Assembly: GCA_001858525.1 (NCBI GenBank)
Contig: LAPX01000019.1
Coordinates: forward strand, 44,065-108,064
DNA length: 64,000 bases
Direction: 5' to 3'
From: Vampirovibrio chlorellavorus
Lineage (GTDB): Bacteria > Cyanobacteriota > Vampirovibrionia > Vampirovibrionales > Vampirovibrionaceae
The notes below the pieces were generated by a model. It saw only the letters and a program-made list of their open reading frames with translations. It was not told the DNA's origin and did no database searches. Shown one piece after another: positions 34,879 through 45,335 of the stretch; position 1 is the first letter of the stretch; each line of letters starts with the position of its first letter. Made by a program: the position numbers and the translations under genes.

Positions 34879-36101
34879 AGACAGCTTATCCATTACTTAC
34901 ATTCAGTAGTCTGGCCTTGGCCGGACTGGTTTTCCTGTCCGGTTGCGGCACCTCCCAGACCGAATCGCCACAAGTCGAGAAACAGCTCGCATCATCGGAT
35001 ATCGTTCGCTTAACGCCAGAAGCCATTCAAAAAAGTGGGATTCAGGTGGCAGTTGTCAGTGATCGTCCTCACAGCAGCCACATTACCACCATTGCTGAGG
35101 TCAAGGCCGATGAGAATCAGGTGTTCCACCTCAGCTCCATTGTGGGGGGGCGCGTGATCAGCGATAAAGCCAACTTGGGCGATACCATCCGTCAAGGGCA
35201 GACCGTGGCCATTATTCGCAACCAGGAAGTGGTAAAAGCCCAAGCGGCATCGATTCATGAGCTTCATAATAATGAAATCGCCATTCAACAGGCAAAAACC
35301 CGTCTTAAACTGGCCCGCCAAAATTATCAAAGGGAAAAGGCGCTTTACATCGAAGGGGTTTCCCCCCGCAAAGATCTGCTACAAGCCCAGTCTGAGATGG
35401 AGTTGGCCCAATCCACTTTAAGCGGCTATCAGGAGCATGAAACCCATGTGACTTCCGAGGCGAAAGCATTGCTGGGCACTTATGGGGTGGATTTCAATAG
35501 TCAGTCCGAACATTTGCAGACCGGTAGCCCTATTTTGGCCCCTCGAAGCGGGGTGATCACCCGAAAAACCATTACTTTGGGTGATACAGTGAGCGCTGAT
35601 CAAATTTTGTACGAAGTGGCTGACTTGTCCCGGGTTTGGTTGGATATGACAGTGTATCCTCAGGATCTGGCCGGGCTAAGGCTTGGGCAAAGCATTCGCT
35701 TTACCAGTGACAGTCTTCCCAATAAAGTGTTCTCCGGGCGCATCAATTACATTCCGGCCAATACCAATGCCCAAAGCCCCATGTTTATGGTTCGGGCCTT
35801 TTTGAGTAACCCGGATTACAGCCTGAAACCCGGTATGTTTGGACAGGCCGAAATTGATTCTGCCCCAAAGGGCAGTAAGCCGTTTATCCCGGAAAGCGCA
35901 CTGCAAAAATATGGACAGGAAACCTTTGTGTTTATTCCGATGAAAGAGGGCCGATACCGCAAGCAACCCGTGGAGATTGAAAGTCATGATTCGGCGGGGT
36001 ATTTGATTCGTAGTGGCCTAAAGGCAGGAACGCTTGTGGTGACCCAAGGGAGTTTTACCCTCAAGGGCGAATTATTAAAAAATCAGTTCGGGGAGGAATA
36101 A
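34875..36101 (+). CDS. czcB: RND membrane-fusion lipoprotein, CzcB-like
   Basis: This 408-residue periplasmic adaptor has a lipobox LSGC near residue 24. The lipoyl-like halves (VFHLSSIVGGRVISDKANLG and SPILAPRSGVITRKTI) flank a helical hairpin of about 80 residues. Beta-barrel domains follow (VWLDMTVYPQDLAGL). It bridges CzcA and CzcC. It overlaps czcC by four bases and czcA starts one base after its stop codon. Confidence 0.9.
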   Translation: MKTAYPLLTFSSLALAGLVFLSGCGTSQTESPQVEKQLASSDIVRLTPEAIQKSGIQVAVVSDRPHSSHITTIAEVKADENQVFHLSSIVGGRVISDKANLGDTIRQGQTVAIIRNQEVVKAQAASIHELHNNEIAIQQAKTRLKLARQNYQREKALYIEGVSPRKDLLQAQSEMELAQSTLSGYQEHETHVTSEAKALLGTYGVDFNSQSEHLQTGSPILAPRSGVITRKTITLGDTVSADQILYEVADLSRVWLDMTVYPQDLAGLRLGQSIRFTSDSLPNKVFSGRINYIPANTNAQSPMFMVRAFLSNPDYSLKPGMFGQAEIDSAPKGSKPFIPESALQKYGQETFVFIPMKEGRYRKQPVEIESHDSAGYLIRSGLKAGTLVVTQGSFTLKGELLKNQFGEE

Positions 36102-36102
36102 G

Positions 36103-39100
36103 ATGGAACAGTTTCTTGCCAACCTGATCAAACAGCGGCTTTTAATTTGCCTGGCCTTTGTTTTTGTCATTATTGGCGGCATGTTTGCTTACCGCAGTTT
36201 GCCCATTGACGCGTTTCCAGATCTGACCAACGTTCAGGTGCAGGTCATTACCGAAGCCCCTGGCATGCCGCCGATTGAAGCGGAGCAATTGGTGACCGTC
36301 CCCATTGAATCTATCCTGAACGGCTTGCCCAAGGTAGAGCAGGTTCGCTCAGTCAGCAAGTTTGGACTTTCCATTGTTACGGTTGTTTTTCAGGATAATG
36401 TGAACACCTACTTTGCCCGGCAATTGGTCAATGAGCGGCTTCAAAGCGCCCGCTCCCGACTGCCAGATGGTATCAGCCCACAGCTGGGGCCTATCTCCAC
36501 TGGCATGGGCGAAATTTACCAGTATGTGGTGGAAGGCAAAGGCTATACGGCCAGGGAGTTAAAAACCCTGCATGACTGGGATATTAAATATCAACTGAGA
36601 ACCGTGCCTGGGGTTAACGAGGTCAATACCTGGGGCGGACAGACCCAGGAATACGTGATTACCCTTTTTCCAGAACGGTTGACTCAGTATGACCTGACGT
36701 TGCAGGAAGTGTTTGCCGCATTGAAAAACAACAATGAGAATTACAGTGGCGGTATTATCGAGCACGGCGCCGAGCAATACATTATTCGGGGCTTGGGGCG
36801 GGTGGAAACCCTGGACGATATTGGCAATATTGTGGTTTCCCGTAAAGGAACAATGCCTGTTACGTTAAAAAATATTGCCCAAATTGGTTTTGGGGATGCT
36901 TTACGGCAAGGCGCTGTAACCAAAGATGGTCAGGGAGAGGTTGTCACCGGACTGGTGATGATGCTGAAAGGCGAAAACAGCCGTGAAGTCATTGAACGGG
37001 TCAAGGATAAAGTCCGACAAATCCGAAAAAGCCTGCCTGAAGGTATCCAGTTAAAGCCGTTTTATGATCAAACCCGCCTGGTGGAGCAAACCATTCACAC
37101 GGTTCAAACCAACCTGCTGGAAGGGAGCATGCTGGTGATCGCGGTTTTGCTGCTATTGCTGGGAAATCTGCGAGCCGCCCTGATTGTGGCGGTAGTCATT
37201 CCCATTTCCATGATGTTTTCCCTGATGGGAATGAAAGCATTGGGCTTGACCGCTAACATCATGAGCCTGGGGGCGATTGACTTTGGGATGATTGTGGATG
37301 GGGCCATTGTCATGGTTGAAAATACCGTGCGCAAGCTGGCCCATGCGGAACCGGGCGTTACGCACAACACCGAGGCCGTGGTCCAACAATCCCTGAAAGA
37401 AATGGCCCGTCCGATTCTGTTTGGGATTTTGATTATTACGGTGGTCTATATGCCCGTTTTGGCTTTGGAGGGCATGGAGTACAAAATGTTTTCGCCCATG
37501 GTGTTTGCGGTTTGTTTCGCCTTGTTGGGCTCTCTAATTTGTGCCCTAACGCTGGTGCCGGTATTGTGCACGTTTTTTCTCAAGGGAAAAGTCAAAGAGC
37601 GGGAAAGTTTTTTCATTCAAAAAATTCGCCCGGCTTACCTGAACCTGCTGGAAAAGGCACTGGCGCATCGTAACGTGACCGTTTCCATTGCTGTTGCCCT
37701 GTTTGTATTAACAGTGGCCAGCGTGCCCTTCTTGGGGACGGAATTTGTACCCCAACTGGATGAAGGTGACATCCTGATTGAAACCGTCAACCTGCCCAGT
37801 ATTTCGCTGGCCGAAAAACTGAAAGTGACCACGCAAATTGAGCAATCCATTGGTGATATTCCTGAAATTGAGACAGCCGTCTCCAAACTGGGCCGTCCAG
37901 ACCTGGCCACAGACCCCATGGGTGTTTATCAAGCGGACGTCTATGTGATGCTGAACCCAAAGCAAACTTGGCGAAGTGGCATCACCAAAGAGAAACTGAT
38001 TGCCGAAATTGACCGCCGTTTAAACCGAGATATTCCCGGCACACACTTCAATTTCACCCAGCCGATTGCCATGCGCGTGGATGAGCTGGTATCCGGGGTG
38101 CGCTCCGATATCGCTATTAAGCTCTTTGGCGAAGATTTTAAAGTGTTAGCGGAAAAAGCGCAGGAAATTGAACGCGTCATGCGATCGGTGAAAGGCCAGC
38201 GGGACTTGCAGACTGAAAAACTGGAAGGCAGTACTCAAATTGTCATCACACCAGATCGAGCCAAAATGGCACGCTATGGCGTTCAAATTTCGGATATGAA
38301 AGCGCTGGTAGGCACCGCTGTTTTGGGAGAGGCCGTTTCCGAAGTGCTGGAAGGTCGCAAGCGGTTTACGATGCGAGTCAAGTTCCCAGGGGGTAGCCAG
38401 ACAGATCCGCTCTTATTACAATCCTTGTTGCTGGATACGAGCACCGGCCAGCGCATTCCGTTGGGGCAGGTGGCCACTATCCAGACCGAGGAAGGGCTTG
38501 AGGTTATCAACCGGGAATCCGCCCAGCGCCGAATTGTGGTGATGTGCAACGTGGATGGCCGTGATATCGGCTCTTTTGTGCGAGAAGGCCAGCAAAAGAT
38601 CAAGGAGCTCGTCCAGCTCCCGCCGGGTTATTACATTGAATGGGGCGGCCAGTTTGAAAACCAGCAACGGGCCATGGAAAAGCTGATGATGGTAGTGCCC
38701 TTGTCCATTGTAATTATTTTCTTGCTGCTGATGGCCACCTTCTCTTCTGTGCGCCATTCTCTGCTGGTGATGCTGAATGTTCCATTTGCCCTGATTGGGG
38801 GTGTGATTGCCTTATGGCTAAGAGGCATGTACCTGAACGTACCAGCTTTTATCGGCTTTATCGCGCTATTCGGGGTGGCCGTCTTAAATGGTCTGGTTCT
38901 GGTTTCAACCATCAACCAGTTTCTGAAAGAGGGGCAACCCTTGCCTGAGGCAATTAAACAAGCCGCTGAAACCAGACTGAGACCGGTTCTGATGACAGCG
39001 CTGGTGGCTATTTTGGGTTTTCTGCCGATGGCTTTATCACACGGTGCAGGCGCAGAGGTGCAGAAGCCACTGGCGACCGTGGTCATCGGTGGGGTATTCA

Positions 39101-39171
39101 CCTCTACCTTTTTGACCTTGATTGTTTTACCGGTCATCTATGGCTGGACGCAGGCCGAGGAAAAGGGTTAG
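36103..39171 (+). CDS. czcA: RND divalent-metal efflux pump, CzcA-like
   Basis: This is a 1022-residue inner-membrane RND permease. The fourth-segment motif AIDFGMIVDGAIVMVEN (near residue 390) is the DFGxIVDG type linked to Co/Zn/Cd exporters. Other landmarks are YRSLPIDAFPDLTNVQVQVI, VTVPIESILNGLP and the C-terminal GVAVLNGLVLV. GGGGAGGAAT lies upstream of ATG 36103. It is proton-driven and, with CzcB and CzcC, expels metal across both membranes. It is intact. Confidence 0.92.
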   Translation: MEQFLANLIKQRLLICLAFVFVIIGGMFAYRSLPIDAFPDLTNVQVQVITEAPGMPPIEAEQLVTVPIESILNGLPKVEQVRSVSKFGLSIVTVVFQDNVNTYFARQLVNERLQSARSRLPDGISPQLGPISTGMGEIYQYVVEGKGYTARELKTLHDWDIKYQLRTVPGVNEVNTWGGQTQEYVITLFPERLTQYDLTLQEVFAALKNNNENYSGGIIEHGAEQYIIRGLGRVETLDDIGNIVVSRKGTMPVTLKNIAQIGFGDALRQGAVTKDGQGEVVTGLVMMLKGENSREVIERVKDKVRQIRKSLPEGIQLKPFYDQTRLVEQTIHTVQTNLLEGSMLVIAVLLLLLGNLRAALIVAVVIPISMMFSLMGMKALGLTANIMSLGAIDFGMIVDGAIVMVENTVRKLAHAEPGVTHNTEAVVQQSLKEMARPILFGILIITVVYMPVLALEGMEYKMFSPMVFAVCFALLGSLICALTLVPVLCTFFLKGKVKERESFFIQKIRPAYLNLLEKALAHRNVTVSIAVALFVLTVASVPFLGTEFVPQLDEGDILIETVNLPSISLAEKLKVTTQIEQSIGDIPEIETAVSKLGRPDLATDPMGVYQADVYVMLNPKQTWRSGITKEKLIAEIDRRLNRDIPGTHFNFTQPIAMRVDELVSGVRSDIAIKLFGEDFKVLAEKAQEIERVMRSVKGQRDLQTEKLEGSTQIVITPDRAKMARYGVQISDMKALVGTAVLGEAVSEVLEGRKRFTMRVKFPGGSQTDPLLLQSLLLDTSTGQRIPLGQVATIQTEEGLEVINRESAQRRIVVMCNVDGRDIGSFVREGQQKIKELVQLPPGYYIEWGGQFENQQRAMEKLMMVVPLSIVIIFLLLMATFSSVRHSLLVMLNVPFALIGGVIALWLRGMYLNVPAFIGFIALFGVAVLNGLVLVSTINQFLKEGQPLPEAIKQAAETRLRPVLMTALVAILGFLPMALSHGAGAEVQKPLATVVIGGVFTSTFLTLIVLPVIYGWTQAEEKG

Positions 39172-39758
39172 CCTTTCGCATTGGGCTCAAAACAGGAGGG
39201 AGAAATTTGATGTGGTGTTGGACATGACCACAATGCGCATTCTGGCTGTGCCGAGTTGAATGCCGATTGCATAAATTGACACGATTCACGGTGAATAATT
39301 ATTGAATTGGGTGGTAGCAACGCGAAGTTTCATTTCTAAGTTGCGCTGAAGAAAAACAGAAATCTAACGACTGGATACAATCAACTTAGCAGCCCTTTAG
39401 TCATTGTCAATCTAGGACACTCAGTGCAAGCAAAAGATTCACCCGAATGCAATTGAATAGAGGTGTCCTAAACAGCGACTGAAAGTGGTTGTAAATGGAT
39501 GAGTGATTCTGCAAAATAATAATAGCAAGATTTGTCCAGTTTAGGCACCGACGGATCAATTGGGGCCGAACCAACCCTCCTACCAGCATAGCTCAGAAGA
39601 GACGCAAATGAGAGAGGCCACAAATTCCTTCTTAAGATGATAAAAACCATCAAAAAGGGCTGCGTAAGCTCCAGTGAGAATCTCTCCCATTCAAGGAGTC
39701 TGTTTACTCTTATGCTATTATGCTTTGGCATAAAGCGTCTTACAGAGGTTTGAAATTC
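39172..39758. other. Gap between metal region and polysaccharide locus
   Basis: I see no supportable gene in these 590 bases. The two minus-strand frames of 60-87 codons lack ribosome sites and resemble nothing. The first gene of the sugar locus has AGAGG ten bases before its start. A promoter for that long operon should lie here but none stands out. Confidence 0.6.
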
Positions 39759-40763
39759 ATGGAACTAGCCAAGAAGCGTTTTTTAGTCATTGGCGGAGCA
39801 GGATTTATCGGCAGTCACATTGCCGATCAACTTCTGCAGGAAGATGTGGCTGAGGTTCTGATCTATGACAATTTTTTTCGTGGGCGGCTAGATAACTTAA
39901 CAGAGGCCTTAAAAGATCCTCGCTGTCGCCTCTTTGAGCACGGCGGCGACATTCTACATACCGATATCCTAAATAAAGCAATGGACGGTATTGATGGAGT
40001 TTTTCATTTGGCGGCAGTCTGGCTGCTCCAGTGTCATGAGTACCCAAGAACTGCTTTTGATATCAATGTGCAAGGTACTTTCAATGTTATTGAGGCTGCA
40101 ATCGCCCAAAAAGTGAAACGGGTCATCTATTCCTCAAGCGCTTCTGTCTATGGAGACGCTATTGAAACGCCAATGCCTGAGAGTCATCCCTATAACAACT
40201 TTACTTTTTATGGGGCCACGAAAATCGCTGGAGAGCATTTTTTCAAGTCGATGGGTGCCCGTTATGGACTTGATTGGGCTGGACTACGCTACATGAATGT
40301 CTACGGGCCACGGCAGGACTATCAGGGTGCTTATATTGCTGTTATGCACAAGATTCTGGACCGTATTGGGCAGGGAGAGCGTCCTGTTGTATACGGTGAT
40401 GGCTCCCAGTGCTATGACTTCATTGCCGTAGAAGATATTGCTCGTGCCAATATTTTAGCTATGAAAGCCAGTATTTCTGGTGAGTGCTACAATGTAGGCC
40501 GAGGCATTGGTACCTCTATTAAGGAACTATCTGAGCTGCTGCTGGATTTGAGCGGTTCTGATTTGGAGATTCAATACGAGCCAGCTGGTTTGACATTTGT
40601 GACCAACCGCATAGGCTGTCCAAAGGCGGCTAAAGAGGACTTAGGTTTTGAGTGGTCCATTGACTTACGTGAGGGGATGCAACGGCTAATTGATTGGCGA
40701 AATGCGGACAGAGCTGGCTTGGAGTCGCGTCGCTTAAAACTTAGAGGGGTCGCTCATGTCTGA
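39759..40763 (+). CDS. NAD-dependent sugar epimerase/dehydratase
   Basis: This is a 334-residue extended short-chain dehydrogenase. I chose ATG 39759 (MELAKKRFLVIGG). An in-frame ATG at 39720 would add residues with no ribosome site. The NAD motif GGAGFIGSH is followed by the catalytic pair Y-x3-K in FYGATKIAGE, and by VYGPRQD. It is probably a UDP-sugar 4-epimerase or dehydratase supplying the surface glycan. The exact substrate cannot be read. It overlaps the aminotransferase gene by eight bases. Confidence 0.87.
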   Translation: MELAKKRFLVIGGAGFIGSHIADQLLQEDVAEVLIYDNFFRGRLDNLTEALKDPRCRLFEHGGDILHTDILNKAMDGIDGVFHLAAVWLLQCHEYPRTAFDINVQGTFNVIEAAIAQKVKRVIYSSSASVYGDAIETPMPESHPYNNFTFYGATKIAGEHFFKSMGARYGLDWAGLRYMNVYGPRQDYQGAYIAVMHKILDRIGQGERPVVYGDGSQCYDFIAVEDIARANILAMKASISGECYNVGRGIGTSIKELSELLLDLSGSDLEIQYEPAGLTFVTNRIGCPKAAKEDLGFEWSIDLREGMQRLIDWRNADRAGLESRRLKLRGVAHV

Positions 40764-41916
40764 AGTACTGGATCAGCGAAAAATACACATTGCACTTCCC
40801 TCGACCGGAGAAGAAGAATGGCTGGCTACTAGAGAATGCTTTGAAACTGGGTGGCTAACCCAGGGCCCTAAAGTGGCCGCCTTTGAAAAAGCATTTGCGG
40901 AAAAGCACTCAGTACAGCATGCTTTGGCCGTGACCAGTTGTACTACGGGATTGCATTTGGCATTGGCAACACTCGGAATTGGGCCCGGTGATGAGGTAAT
41001 TGTACCCGCTTTTACTTGGGTGGCCACTGCCAATGTGGTTTTATATTGTGGGGCAACGCCAATTTTTGTGGATGTGGCTCGGGATACTTACAACATAGAT
41101 CCTCAACAAATTGCGGCCAAAGTGACCGATCGAACCAAAGCCATCATCCCGGTGCATCTGTTTGGTTTATGTGCGGATATTGACGCCATTCGAGCTGTTG
41201 TACCTGACACTGTTGCTATTATTGAGGACGCCGCTTGCGCAGCAGGAGCGTCTTACAAAGGGCGTCCTGCAGGAAGCCTTGGAACTGCTGGTGTTTTTTC
41301 CTTTCATCCTCGTAAGTCAATTACTACGGGGGAAGGTGGCATGGTCACTTCCAACGATGGGCGTTTTGCTGATTTGGCTGGTAAGATGCGAAATCACGGC
41401 GCTGAAATCTCTGAAGAGCAACGTCATCAAGGCCCTCGGCCTTACTTACTGCCGGAATTCAATCTATTGGGTTTCAACTATCGAATGACGGATCTGCAAG
41501 GGGCGGTAGGTTTAACCCAATTATCTAAACTGGACCAATTTATTGCCGAACGTCAAAAATGGGCTGCTTACTATGTACAAGAACTGGCAGAAATTCCTTG
41601 GCTCAGAATGCCGCAAGTGCCTTCCCAAGGACAACATGCTTGGCAAGCTTTTGTTTGTTATGTGGATCCTGAAACTGCACCAGCCTCTCGGAACGAATTG
41701 ATGGATCTCCTGGAGAAAATGGGTGTTTCAACACGGCCGGGTACGCATGCTGTGCATATGTTGGGTTACTATCAAGAACGCTTTGCCTTTCACCCACAGG
41801 ATTTTCCGGGGGCCCGGGACTGTGATGCCAATACGATGGCCATTCCGCTACATAATAAAATGTCTATTGATGACTATGCCTATGTCGTCAATGCGATTAA
41901 GGCTTTGGAGAAATAA
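40756..41916 (+). CDS. DegT/DnrJ/EryC1-family sugar aminotransferase
   Basis: This is a 386-residue PLP enzyme that transaminates a keto-sugar nucleotide. The Schiff-base lysine is K187 in SFHPRKSITTGEGG. TSCTTGLHLALATLGI, IIEDAACAAGA and NYRMTDLQGAVGL are typical of the family. AGAGGGG precedes ATG 40756. Coupled to the preceding epimerase/dehydratase, it likely makes an amino sugar. It could also serve the WbpE step of the diacetamido-uronic acid pathway. Confidence 0.9.
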   Translation: MSEVLDQRKIHIALPSTGEEEWLATRECFETGWLTQGPKVAAFEKAFAEKHSVQHALAVTSCTTGLHLALATLGIGPGDEVIVPAFTWVATANVVLYCGATPIFVDVARDTYNIDPQQIAAKVTDRTKAIIPVHLFGLCADIDAIRAVVPDTVAIIEDAACAAGASYKGRPAGSLGTAGVFSFHPRKSITTGEGGMVTSNDGRFADLAGKMRNHGAEISEEQRHQGPRPYLLPEFNLLGFNYRMTDLQGAVGLTQLSKLDQFIAERQKWAAYYVQELAEIPWLRMPQVPSQGQHAWQAFVCYVDPETAPASRNELMDLLEKMGVSTRPGTHAVHMLGYYQERFAFHPQDFPGARDCDANTMAIPLHNKMSIDDYAYVVNAIKALEK

Positions 41917-41919
41917 ACT

Positions 41920-42891
41920 ATGACAACTGCTGCGGCTCCCTCCGTTCTTGAATTATTAGCTAACAATTCCAACTTCGTTATAGATGCTGGTATACCAAGG
42001 CAGAAAAGCATTTATACCTCTTCACAAAGCCAAACCAAGGAAACTTTTGGGTTTAAATGGCAGAAGCGTGATACTTACGAGTCAGAAGCGGTTCAAAATG
42101 CCAGCAAAGCTTGGTTGAAAGAGCGTTACACTTTGCCTGATGTCTCTCTTGCACAGGTGGTAGGTGGAAAAACGGTTTTAGATGCTGGATGTGGTTCTGG
42201 ACATAGCGGGCTCCTATTTTTTGGCGATGTTCTTAAAAATTGTCGTTATATAGGCGTTGATATCTCTAAGGCCGTAGATGTTGCTGCCGCAAGGTTTGCA
42301 GAAAGGGGCATGCCAGGAGAGTTTGTTCAGGCATCTCTAATGGATCTACCTTCAGAGCTTGGCAATTTTGATGTCATTTTTTCTGAAGGGGTCTTGCATC
42401 ATACGGATTCTACAGAAAAGGCAATCCGATATATGGCCAGTAAACTGAATCCGGACGGGCTTCTAATGTTTTATGTTTACAAGCAAAAAGGCCCTATTCG
42501 TGAATTTACGGATGATTTGATTCGAGACAAACTCTTTAAAATGAGTGATGAAGAGGCTTGGACAGCCTTAGAGCCTCTGAGCAAACTCGGTAAGCAGCTT
42601 GGAGATTTAAACATTGAGCTGGAAATCGAAGAGCCTATTGATATTCTGGAAATTCCGGCTGGTAAGGTTAATCTTCAGCGTCTTTTTTATTGGCATATTT
42701 TTAAAGCCTACTATCGTCCAGATTGGACCCTTGATGAAATGAATCACATCAATTTCGATTGGTATCGACCTGAAAATTGTCATCGCCAAACTCCTGAAGA
42801 AGTTAAATCTTGGGTTGAAAGTGCTGGTCTGTCAGTAATGAACATGAATATCCAAGAAGCTGGCATTACGGTTATTGCTAAAAAGTCATAG
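41920..42891 (+). CDS. Class I SAM-dependent methyltransferase
   Basis: This 323-residue protein has the SAM-binding motif VLDAGCGSGHSGLLFF (near residues 87-102), the acidic GVDISKAVDVA, and the post-motif FDVIFSEGVLHHTDS. An unusual C-terminal extension (about 200-323) follows the Rossmann domain. It starts three bases after the aminotransferase stop and is probably a sugar or lipid-linked-glycan methyltransferase of the locus. The acceptor is unknown. Confidence 0.85.
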   Translation: MTTAAAPSVLELLANNSNFVIDAGIPRQKSIYTSSQSQTKETFGFKWQKRDTYESEAVQNASKAWLKERYTLPDVSLAQVVGGKTVLDAGCGSGHSGLLFFGDVLKNCRYIGVDISKAVDVAAARFAERGMPGEFVQASLMDLPSELGNFDVIFSEGVLHHTDSTEKAIRYMASKLNPDGLLMFYVYKQKGPIREFTDDLIRDKLFKMSDEEAWTALEPLSKLGKQLGDLNIELEIEEPIDILEIPAGKVNLQRLFYWHIFKAYYRPDWTLDEMNHINFDWYRPENCHRQTPEEVKSWVESAGLSVMNMNIQEAGITVIAKKS

Positions 42892-42899
42892 ACTCTGAT

Positions 42900-44771
42900 A
42901 TGTGCGGCATTACTGGAATTTTGAATTGTTCAGGAGAACCTGTCTCTCCTGTTATTTTGCGGCGCATGGCTGATGCCATTGCACACCGCGGTCCAGATGG
43001 TGAAGGATTTTTCACGGATAGCAGTATCGGGCTAGGGCATCGTCGACTTTCCATAATTGATTTGTCTCCATCTGGCCATCAGCCGATGTTAACGCCAGAT
43101 GGTCGATATGCATTGGTATACAACGGTGAAGTCTACAATTTCCAGGCACTCAGGCTAGAATTGGAATCGCTGGGCTATCAATTTCACTCTAAAACCGATT
43201 CTGAGGTCATTCTTTATGCCTTCGCCCAATGGGGATTGAAAGCAATAGAGCGATTCAATGGTATGTTTGCCTTTGCGATTTGGGACCAGGCACAAAAGCA
43301 ACTGACCTTAGCCAGAGACCGTTTTGGGGTCAAGCCGCTTTACTACACTAAAATTGGCGATACTTTTCTCTTTGGCTCAGAGATTAAGACTATATTGGCG
43401 CATCCCTGTTACAAGACAGAACTGGATCGTTCCGGTTTACTGGAGTATTTCACATTTCAAAACTTCTTTACAAATCGCACCTTATTTAAAAATATCCAGA
43501 TTCTCCCGGCTGGTAGTTGGCTACAAGTCGGATTAACAGACGATAATTCCTCCGAACAGCCAGTTTCTTACTGGGATTACCGCTTTACCGAGCCTGAGCA
43601 GACTGTAAGTGAGCAAGAGTATCTAGAAGAGTTAGATCGCTTATTTTTACAAGCAGTTAATCGTCAGCTTGTTAGTGATGTGCCCATTGGCTCTTATTTA
43701 AGCGGTGGTATGGACTCTGGATCCATCACGGCCATTACTGCCCAACAATTGCCCGATTTGAAAAGCTTTACAGTTGGTTTTGACCTGAATTCCGCTTCGG
43801 GGATGGAATTAGCCTTTGATGAGCGCAGCAAAGCCGAACATATGTCCTACTTGTTTAAGACAGAACACTACGAAATGGTCTTGAAAGCAGGAGATATGGA
43901 ACGAGCCTTGCCTAAAATGGCTTGGCACCTGGAAGAACCCCGAGTAGGACAAAGCTATCCTAATTTCTATGCGGCTCAATTGGCCAGTAAGTTTGGCAAA
44001 GTTGTTCTTTCCGGCGCTGGTGGTGATGAGTTATTTGCAGGGTATCCTTGGCGATATTACCGGGCTGTGAATAATCATAACTTTGAAGACTATATTGATA
44101 AATATTATGAGTTCTGGCAGCGTTTGATTCCCAACGATCAGATTTCCCAAGTTTTTCAACCAATTTGGAATGACGTTCAACACGTCTCTACCAAAGATAT
44201 CTTCAAGCAAGTGTTCTCACAGCATGACAACGAACTGAATCGCCCTGAGGATTACATTAATCACTCCTTGTACTTTGAGGCAAAAACCTTCTTACATGGA
44301 CTTTTAGTCGTGGAAGATAAACTTAGTATGGCCCACTCCCTAGAAACCAGAGTCCCTTTTTTAGATAACGACCTAGTGGCGTTTGCCATGCAAGTTCCTG
44401 CCAGGCTCAAGCTTGGCAAGCTGGATGAGGTTATTCAGGTGAATGAGAATGATCTTGCTTGCAAACAGTACTTTGAAAAAAATACAGACGGAAAACTGTT
44501 GTTACGCAAAATGATGGCCCGTTATATTCCTACGGAAGTGACGCATCGGGAAAAACAAGGTTTTTCGGCCCCAGATGCAAGTTGGTTTAGGGGAGAGAGC
44601 ATCGATTACGTTCGTCGTAAACTATACAATCCCAAAGCTCAAATTTACGACTTTCTTGAGCGTGGTACTGTTCAAAATTTGGTCAGCGAACACTTAGAAG
44701 GGCGTCAAAATAGACGACTCCTCATTTGGTCTTTATTAAATTTTGAAAATTTTTGTGAACAATTTTTATGA
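42900..44771 (+). CDS. asnB: Asparagine synthase-like amidotransferase
   Basis: This 623-residue protein has the class II glutaminase nucleophile C2 (MCGITGILN) and [16 protein letters not shown] and NGEVYN in the N-terminal domain. The synthetase PP-loop SGGMDS begins at residue 268. In polysaccharide loci AsnB paralogues amidate uronic acids or other sugar carboxylates rather than aspartate. That role is inferred from context. It ends in an ATGA overlap with the acyltransferase gene. Confidence 0.9.
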   Translation: MCGITGILNCSGEPVSPVILRRMADAIAHRGPDGEGFFTDSSIGLGHRRLSIIDLSPSGHQPMLTPDGRYALVYNGEVYNFQALRLELESLGYQFHSKTDSEVILYAFAQWGLKAIERFNGMFAFAIWDQAQKQLTLARDRFGVKPLYYTKIGDTFLFGSEIKTILAHPCYKTELDRSGLLEYFTFQNFFTNRTLFKNIQILPAGSWLQVGLTDDNSSEQPVSYWDYRFTEPEQTVSEQEYLEELDRLFLQAVNRQLVSDVPIGSYLSGGMDSGSITAITAQQLPDLKSFTVGFDLNSASGMELAFDERSKAEHMSYLFKTEHYEMVLKAGDMERALPKMAWHLEEPRVGQSYPNFYAAQLASKFGKVVLSGAGGDELFAGYPWRYYRAVNNHNFEDYIDKYYEFWQRLIPNDQISQVFQPIWNDVQHVSTKDIFKQVFSQHDNELNRPEDYINHSLYFEAKTFLHGLLVVEDKLSMAHSLETRVPFLDNDLVAFAMQVPARLKLGKLDEVIQVNENDLACKQYFEKNTDGKLLLRKMMARYIPTEVTHREKQGFSAPDASWFRGESIDYVRRKLYNPKAQIYDFLERGTVQNLVSEHLEGRQNRRLLIWSLLNFENFCEQFL

Positions 44772-45334
44772 ACCAAAGAAGCTTTGAAGAACATATAAGT
44801 GATGAACAACCTCGAGTAAGTAAATTATTTTCATCTCTGAATTTGTTGTGGCGTACATTACAACTATTTTTAGAAAAGCGTTATAAACGTACTTTGCCCT
44901 TTGCTGATTACATTGTGGATCGATGGGAAAAAGCTAGGATTTTAGGTTTTGGTGCAGGCAGTTCTATTTACGACAGCTCTTTGGTACTAGGTGATGTTAC
45001 GGTTGGTGAGAACACTTGGATTGGACCTTTTACAGTACTGGATGGCAGTGGTGGCCTTCGCATTGGATCTTATTGTTCTATCTCTACCGGCGTGCAAATT
45101 TACTCTCATGATACTGTTAAATGGGCCTTGTCAGCTGGTCAACATCAAGCTGAAAGGGCCTCAACTTCAATTGGAGACCGCTGTTACATAGGCCCTAACA
45201 CAATCATTGCCAAAGGTGTCAATATAGGATCCGGGTGTATCGTAGGGGCCAACAGCTTGGTTCTTAAGGACATCCCTCCTAATTCAAAAGCATTTGGAAC
45301 GCCCTGTAGTGTTTTAGGCCCCGTCGACTCTTAA
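44768..45334 (+). CDS. Left-handed beta-helix acyltransferase
   Basis: This 188-residue protein has hexapeptide repeats ([20 protein letters not shown], then [20 protein letters not shown]) and the usual C-terminal [11 protein letters not shown] helical N-terminus of about 60 residues precedes the helix. It would O- or N-acetylate a sugar of the locus. It is last of the first plus-strand gene group. The minus-strand amidotransferase gene ends two bases away. Confidence 0.85.
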   Translation: MNQRSFEEHISDEQPRVSKLFSSLNLLWRTLQLFLEKRYKRTLPFADYIVDRWEKARILGFGAGSSIYDSSLVLGDVTVGENTWIGPFTVLDGSGGLRIGSYCSISTGVQIYSHDTVKWALSAGQHQAERASTSIGDRCYIGPNTIIAKGVNIGSGCIVGANSLVLKDIPPNSKAFGTPCSVLGPVDS

Positions 45335-45335
45335 G

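Noticed and set aside
39407..39731. Minus-strand frames in the gap before the sugar locus as a possible transposase end
   Set aside because: No ribosome site, no terminal repeats, and no convincing transposase motif.
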